From Jaapia argillacea MUCL 33604 (lineage: Eukaryota > Basidiomycota > Agaricomycetes > Jaapiales > Jaapiaceae), in contig KL197718.1 of the NCBI GenBank assembly GCA_000697665.1, positions 937,099-1,001,098 on the forward strand: 64,000 bases of DNA, written 5' to 3'. The translations under genes were made by a program, and so were the position numbers. Shown here one piece after another: positions 58,456-64,000 of this stretch (position 1 is its first letter; each line of letters begins with the position of its first letter). A model generated the notes under the pieces. That model was not told where the DNA came from, made no database searches, and saw nothing but the letters and a program-made list of their open reading frames with translations.

Positions 58456-59339
58456 ATCAAGGAAGCTTCGATACAAGAGCACCGAGCCATTCGCTACGCA
58501 ACAAGCCTCGATGAGAATGACATCACGCAACGAGATAATTGAGAACGTACCCCATGTGAGAGTGATTGGAACAAGGAGAAGGAAGAGTGTCCATGTCAGA
58601 GTGAATGCGAAAGAGTGAACATCGGGGTGCCCAGAAATACAAGTTGGCAAGGATGAGGAAGAGCAACCCAATTCAACTTTCCACAAATTATATAAATAGG
58701 GTGACGAAACGGCAAGCAGAGCCACAAGAACAGAGATGAAATAACAGAACTCAGGGCCTTCGAAGTTGCTCTGGGATCGCCCATACGGCGAGAGTGCACG
58801 TCGAGGAAATGGGAACTAAGAACACTAATTGTGATCTAGAGACACTTCGCCCTTGCTTTATATACCTCTGCGAGCATGCCAGCATAAATCAAGCCGAAGC
58901 AACGGGCAATATATTTGAACATTCCACTCACCATTTTCAAGACATCCGCAATGTCAATCAGACATTGCAAATCTTGATTGTCGGAGGTGAGTAGCGGAGG
59001 GCATCGCTGGGGCGAGGAGAGGCAGGTGGCGACATCAGACACACCGACGTGAAACATATTTGACCACAGACAGATATTTACTATTGAGAACAAACAATTG
59101 TGTCCTTAAGACGTGAAGGGATGATCACCCCGATTTTAAACACCAGGAGTGGGATGGATCCAGTGCCGAATAGTGGAGGAACGCAACGATTGATGTTGAT
59201 GACTGCCAGCAATCAGCACCCAAAAATTGTGTTTGTTGGTGTCTATTTGACTTGCTTCTTGGCTTCTGGACTTCTTCCCATCATCCCAGAGAGCGACATC
59301 TCAACATTATAGTGATACCCACGAAACATAGGTTGGGAA
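58456..59339. other. hAT 5' non-coding region
   Basis: Between the transposase ATG and the right-end motif array. The minus frame stays open to 58725 with hydrophobic residues, but no start context or motif makes it a likely coding extension. Confidence 0.45.
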
Positions 59340-59471
59340 CCGGTTTGCTGCTGGTCTTAACCAGTTTCTCAAACATGACCGCCCCCTACGACAGTCGGTC
59401 TTGGTCTCGGTTCCGGAACTAACCAAGACTGCTTGAAACCGGTCTCATAACCGGTCTGAACCAGTTACCCT
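59340..59471. repeat. hAT subterminal motif array, right
   Basis: Several AACCGGT / AACCAGT units, the same words as in the left array. Confidence 0.65.
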
Positions 59472-59490
59472 CGAACCGCCAGCAACACTA
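59472..59490 (-). repeat. hAT right terminal inverted repeat
   Basis: CGAACCGCCAGCAACACTA, the complement of the left end. Confidence 0.93.
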
Positions 59491-59498
59491 GCAGTACG
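59491..59498. repeat. target-site duplication, right (GCAGTACG)
   Basis: Identical to 54667-54674. Confidence 0.93.
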
Positions 59499-59617
59499 AA
59501 ACTCCATGGACCTCAGCCATCTTGCTATTTTCTATATTATCTGTACTTTGGGTGTACATGTGTGCCATGGATGTCATGTCCACCTCCAAGGAAATCATGA
59601 CAAAACTGAAGGCCCTG

Positions 59618-60262
59618 ATACCTTAAACAGACCCAGCTGTAAGATGGTAGAATATCCTGAATATGATCCTTTCCATTGCCTCAATTTATCAAAGGGGTTT
59701 GGGGTGGGAATACAGTCGACAGCTAAGTCAAAATGTGATAACAGGTTTGACGAGACCCCATAGCTGATGCTCAAACTCTGAATTTGTCACAACCGACCAA
59801 ATTTAGAATTTAGCAGTCAGATAAGTGGCTTGGCATATTCTGACACAAATGCAAAGTATTGTCACAGCAGCATAGACAAAGTGAATGCTGATCTTTTTGT
59901 TTACCTTTGCTGCAGTTGCATACCCTTTGTAACCATGACAACACACTGAAGAATAGGATATGTGGCCACAGCAAAGGTAAACAAAAACATCAGCTTTCAC
60001 TTTGTCTATGCAATGGTGACAATACTTTGCATTTGTGTCGGAATATGCCAAGCCACTTATTTGTACACCAAATTCTAAATTTGGTCCATTGTGGCAAATT
60101 CAGAGTTCGAGCATTGGCTGTGGGGTCTCACCAAATCTGTTATCACATTTTGACCGAGTTGTCAACTTTATTCCTGCCCCAAATCCCTCAACAAACTGAG
60201 GCAATGGTAAGGATCATATTCAGGATATTCTAACATCTCACAGTCAGGTCTGTTTAAGGTGT
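59618..60262. repeat. large imperfect palindrome (foldback element)
   Basis: Two arms of about 300 bp, roughly 59618-59925 and 59955-60262, face each other across a short centre. By eye about 85% of bases match. Shared lines include CTTAAACAGACC at the outer ends, AGAATATCCTGAATATGATCC, GTCAAAATGTGATAACAG, AAATAAGTGGCTTGGCATATT-like and TTTGTTTACCTTTGCTG near the centre. No terminal target duplication was found. It could be a foldback or MITE-like element or an inverted duplication. Transcripts would form long hairpins, a possible small-RNA source. Confidence 0.85.
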
Positions 60263-61397
60263 GATGTCGAAAACCTGTTGTGATGTCTTCATCTTCTTTG
60301 CCAACCTATGTTGCCATCAGCTCAACCTTCCTTGTCATCAACTCAACCCTCCTCGTCCTCGACTCAATCTCCCCAGATCTCCCAAGCACCTCTCCTTCCC
60401 ATCTCAGAAACACAGCATGCAGCATCTCTCCCTGAACCACCTTGTGATCTTGCATCTATGCCACTTCCAGCACCACCACTACTAATACCTATGCCCATGC
60501 TGACATCAATATCAGATCAACTTGTCTCTCTGAAGCCTTCCGGAGGACATCCAAGAGTCCTATTTGTCGTAAAGCATTCAAGTTGAGGATCATGAGAGTG
60601 TGGATTCCAAGTTGATCTGAGGCTTATGAACTTCTGGGGGTGTGTGAGGAGTGTTGTAATGAGACTGAAGGTCTGACGAGCTGTTTGCACAACCCCTGCC
60701 CAGGAACATTGATGGTGAGTAGTAGAATTTCTTTTGTTGAACGAAGCAACTTTGACATTCTTGTGGAGTCTGGTGAGCATGTATAGATATTGGTGGATCT
60801 TGACTTGAGTAATGATGCACACAACGTTTTGATGATTCACCTCAGAATAAAAAACTTTGCATTCCTATTATTCACTTGTGTCATCATTGTTACAAACTCT
60901 CATTAACCTAGTCCTCTTTAACACAGGCAACTGGTCTTATTCCTTCTCATTTATTCATGACAATCATCTCTATCAATGCTTGTGCCATGATCAACGCCAC
61001 GCACACAACCCACACCTTTTGATTTTTTGTTAATCTCCTAAGCCTACCCCCACTTGCGTTACCACTCCTTAAGCAAGCCCTTTCATCAAACTCAACCACA
61101 CCCATTTCCTCATCCAATACCAACCCTCTGAACCAGTCAAGGAATTCATCCTTGCAATGCTCAAATATATCACGAGCGCAATGTTTACCCACTACATGCT
61201 ATTGGGCACTATCGAGTCTGTGACAGTAGGGACATTAGTCCAGTGTGGATGAGCAATTAAGACAGCTTTATTGAGAGAGAGACTATGATACTGCATTGAC
61301 AATAGTGATTAGATATGAGTTAGGTCAGGGGAATCTACAATAAAATTATCTTCTTGAATGAGGCAGGTATGATGAGGCAGTTATGGGGAGGGAAGTA
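60263..61397. other. intergenic, no firm gene
   Basis: A plus-strand Ser/Pro-rich open stretch (60308-60586) and a minus-strand 81-residue frame with a C-terminal hydrophobic segment (60947-61192) are present. Neither is linked to a recognised family. Confidence 0.4.
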
Positions 61398-64000
61398 TTA
61401 CTCCTCCAGTTCAGGAGATACAATGGTACCTGTGATGAGGGGTAAATCCAAATGGTACTCTGGGTAGATTAGAGGGAGCATACAAATGTTCATAGCAGAA
61501 CGGCCACATGTCCTTGTCTTATGGGGTGAAGGCAGAGATGAAGCTGGGTTGGAGTGCTCCTGATCCAGCTTCAGCTTTTGACAAATCACATTGCACTGAT
61601 GGTTTGCAAGGGATGTGTTGGTTGCATGTCATCCACAGTTGCAAAACCCATTGCTGTAGTCCCAATTGCTGGTGGTACTGTTTCAGCATCAAATCGAAGA
61701 ACAGTGAGGCTAGGACATATGTATGAGCTTGGGGATCAAATAGCACAACTTCGGTTGACATGTCATGATTGGACGTGAATTCTATGCCTGTAAAAGTCCA
61801 GAACAGTCAGAAACCAGTGAAGGGAAAGGTAACTACCATGGGTTGATACCTTGCAAATCAACAAAGACACATGAGTAGTGGGTGGCAACAACAACATGAG
61901 GGGCAAATGGATCTAAGACATGTCCAACTACATCTTTGTTGTTTCCAAAATATTCATCCCCAGCTGAATCATTACCAGAATACTTCTTCTCGACACCATC
62001 CTCAGAAGACAACAGTGGAGCGGCTAAAAAAAATAGAACTGATTACGCTCTGATTGTCAGGCTCCGTGAAGGAGGAGACAGGTTCAACGAGCTGGCCAAC
62101 AAAAGCACCATCGGTGTTGAATCAGAGTTCTGCATGGGTGATTAGTTTGTGATTCAGGAGACTAAAAGTGGATTTCTTACTGGGGAGGTTGTTACAATTG
62201 AAGATCTTGGCATGCCATTCAAATTCTGCAGTCAAGAAGTTGCCAATCTTGAGTAGCAGCAACCTGTGTCACAAGTCGCGCTCATTGCATTGCTCAGCAG
62301 ATGGAGAGGGGTCACCGAATGTGTGCATCTGGAGGATAGCGAGGTGGGTGTTTGAGGCAGAGAGACGGCCCTACGCAGTGTAAGATGTCAGACTAGATCA
62401 CAAGCAGCCATAAAGCAAAACAAAACCATCCTTACCTCAAAGGCAATCTTAGATAAGCCGCAGCCAAGGTAAGTCCCATATGGAAGTGAAACGTCCAAGC
62501 CAGCCTTCTCCATCTCCCGGTGTCGTCTCATGTCAGCCTGCCAGTCCCTGGCGACTAAGATAACTTCTGCTTCATCATCTTTGGAGATGGTTGGGATCCC
62601 TTTGCTGTTGACCTCATAAGAAATTTGCTTGAATGAGAACTGATCATAGATAACTTGGGGACTTGGAGGATCATCTTCAGGATCATCCTCAATGGGAGTG
62701 GTCTTCAGTTTGCGCATTGCACTGATGTAGCGCATTGCAGGTGGTGAAAATGTTGATGCAGCTGGAAGTCTTTGATGAGCTTTGCAAATGGCCAAGATAG
62801 GATGAACAGACCTGCTCAGCGCTTGCACTTTGAGGGCAATTGACAGGGGTAATCATCCTCCTCATCTTCTGACTTCTGAATTACTGTAATAAGTAGAACA
62901 AAGGGGGGGGTCTTTGTATTGAACATACAGGAGGGATCTCATATACATAAAGACAGAGGCTCAATTTATTCCCTTGTGAATCCTGGGACAATAGGCATTG
63001 ATGGTCATGGCAGGCTTTGTGAAACTGCAGTAGACCCATCATCAAATTGTCATTTCGGATATGGTGCAATTTGTTGGTGGATTTCACGATCTGAAATTGG
63101 ATCTTCTCTCTGCAAGAAGGGACCATGTTACCCATAGTTTCCGTCATCATGTGCAGTCCACTTACTGTTCAAATATCAACCTAGGATACTGATCTTTACA
63201 TGCAGAGTTCTTATAAAGTTTGCCAGCGTCTGTGAGGAGTGAGTCTAAAACAGAATCAAGCCCATCATTGATACCAAAAATGTTGGAGATGGATGCAAGG
63301 GGCAACTAGCAATGGACTTTAAGTAATGGACAAGATACCAACAGTTCACACACCTTGTGTGGTCCTTTCTTACTGCCTCCAATGGGCAACGGATACAGCC
63401 AAGGTGTTGCAGTGACACTCATCAACTCGTTGGCTTGCAACATCTTCATCATGTTTATCTTCTGCTTCATGGCTGTTGCTTTGCTAGCGTTTGTGTTTTG
63501 AGTCCAAGGTCACAGGCAAAACTGGGATGCTGACTGCTCGTGGTGGAGGCAACGTTCATTGACTTGTGAAAGGAGCGGATGGTCATTGCCACTAGCTGAT
63601 TTGAACATTAGTCTAAACATTTGATGGCGTTGTGATCATGTACTGGTGTCAACATCTTGGCGTGCTGATGGGGCTGAAGAACATTACCAGAGATACATCT
63701 GTGGTGCGTTGAGAGCAATAGATGTACACATACCTGTCCCAATTCGATGCTGGCAGGCAGGACAAACCACAGACAGAACACCAATGCAACCACATAGAGT
63801 ACATTGGAGAAGTTTCTAGAGATCATTCAACTGGTGAGGATCATGATCAAAGCTTCACCGTGCATGTTCTTACTTACATCTATCAGTGAGATGTCACCTG
63901 GCAACATACCCTCCTTCTTCTTGCACTTGCTACACAAAGGTTTTGAAGGATCACCATAGGGAAATGTTTGACCACAAATGCCTTGGCACTCCAATAGCCC
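61398..64000 (-). pseudogene. alpha-type (eEF2K/MHCK-like) protein kinase with Cys-rich N-terminus, runs off the right edge
   Basis: Minus-strand exons, 5' end outside the window. The rightmost exon encodes ECQGICGQTFPYG and PLCSKCKKKEG; the next (about 63720-63820) CTLCGCIGVLSVVCPACQHR. Together these form a Cys-rich, probably zinc-binding, N-terminal region. The alpha-kinase domain follows: YDQFSFKQISYEV, AEVILVARDWQADMRRHRE, the glycine-loop-like PYGTYLGCGLSKIAFEGRLS, FAPHVVVATHYSCVFVDLQG, VVLFDPQAHT, then NGFCNCG and NHQCNVICQKLKL. The last piece matches the HxCNxxC zinc motif that closes alpha-kinase domains. A TGA (61629-61631) falls between NCG and the HQCN motif in the aligning frame, and exon joins near 62100 are unclear, so this copy is probably decayed. 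Alpha-kinases are expanded in Agaricomycetes; substrates are mostly unknown. Confidence 0.6.

Larger units (their letters stand above)
54675..59490 (-). mobile_element. hAT-superfamily DNA transposon, complete ends, 4,816 bp
   Basis: The element is bounded by perfect 19 bp inverted repeats (TAGTGTTGCTGGCGGTTCG at 54675-54693 and its complement at 59472-59490) and by a perfect 8 bp target duplication. Inside is one minus-strand transposase gene (58455-54944). Both subterminal zones (54769-54890, 59340-59470) are packed with AACCAGT and AACCGGT units, the kind of sites hAT transposases bind. Perfect ends and target duplication suggest a recent insertion, yet the transposase frame holds two in-frame TGA codons. 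It may move only with help from another copy. Confidence 0.92.

Noticed and set aside
1-64000. CRISPR arrays, rRNA operons, bacterial operons
   Set aside because: No regularly spaced repeats, no rRNA-like sequence, and genes are spliced and fungal.

Overview
This window looks like nuclear DNA of a mushroom-forming basidiomycete (Agaricomycete). Genes are split by many short (about 45-70 bp) GT-AG introns. They include polyporopepsin-like aspartic proteases, F-box/leucine-rich proteins, a TKL-like kinase, an alpha-kinase and a fungal hAT transposon. I found no bacterial signals, CRISPR arrays or rRNA, and nothing I could assign to a virus-like element.

Layout. 0-4.4 kb: an unrecognised membrane-protein fragment, a fungal G-domain (AIG1-like) GTPase with a frame break, an assembly gap (2912-3384), and an HNH-type protein divergent from ARH1 (adrenodoxin/ferredoxin reductase, 4.5-6.3 kb). 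9-10.7 kb: aspartic protease copy 1 (+). 13.6-15.1 kb: a TKL-like kinase. 15.7-17.8 kb: RRP45 (exosome) and TRM112 (methyltransferase partner), head to head. 20.0-23.0 kb: a 5-oxoprolinase that stops after its hydantoinase-A half. 23.3-28.1 kb: aspartic protease copies 2 (decayed) and 3 (intact), both minus. 29.9-32.6 kb: a 77-residue complex I 9.5 kDa subunit divergent from a long PfkB (ketohexokinase-like) sugar kinase. 33.1-34.1 kb: 2-Cys peroxiredoxin. 35.1-37.1 kb: F-box/LRR protein. 37.6-40.2 kb: a DUF262-domain protein with an Arg/Asp-rich tail, divergent from MAD1 (40.4-43.0 kb). 43.7-47.0 kb: an undescribed protein with four spaced Cys4 modules. 47.2-49.2 kb: an FCP1-homology protein. 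49.6-50.3 kb: three tandem ~270 bp units. 52.0-53.4 kb: F-box protein. 54.7-59.5 kb: a complete-ended hAT transposon with perfect 19 bp inverted ends and an 8 bp target duplication; its transposase gene begins with a ubiquitin-like domain ending in LLGG. 59.6-60.3 kb: a large imperfect palindrome. 61.4-64.0 kb: an alpha-type kinase gene, probably decayed, running off the right edge.

How the parts relate. The conserved housekeeping genes (ARH1, RRP45, TRM112, complex I 9.5 kDa, peroxiredoxin, MAD1) sit mostly in divergent pairs with short shared promoters. Between them lie accessory blocks: the protease family, duplicated together with promoter and 3' UTR in opposite orientations, and the repeat-rich right end. 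The most unusual items are the ubiquitin-like/BED/hAT fusion, the four-module Cys4 protein, the DUF262 protein, the half-length 5-oxoprolinase beside a decayed protease copy, and the alpha-kinase with an N-terminal Cys-rich region.
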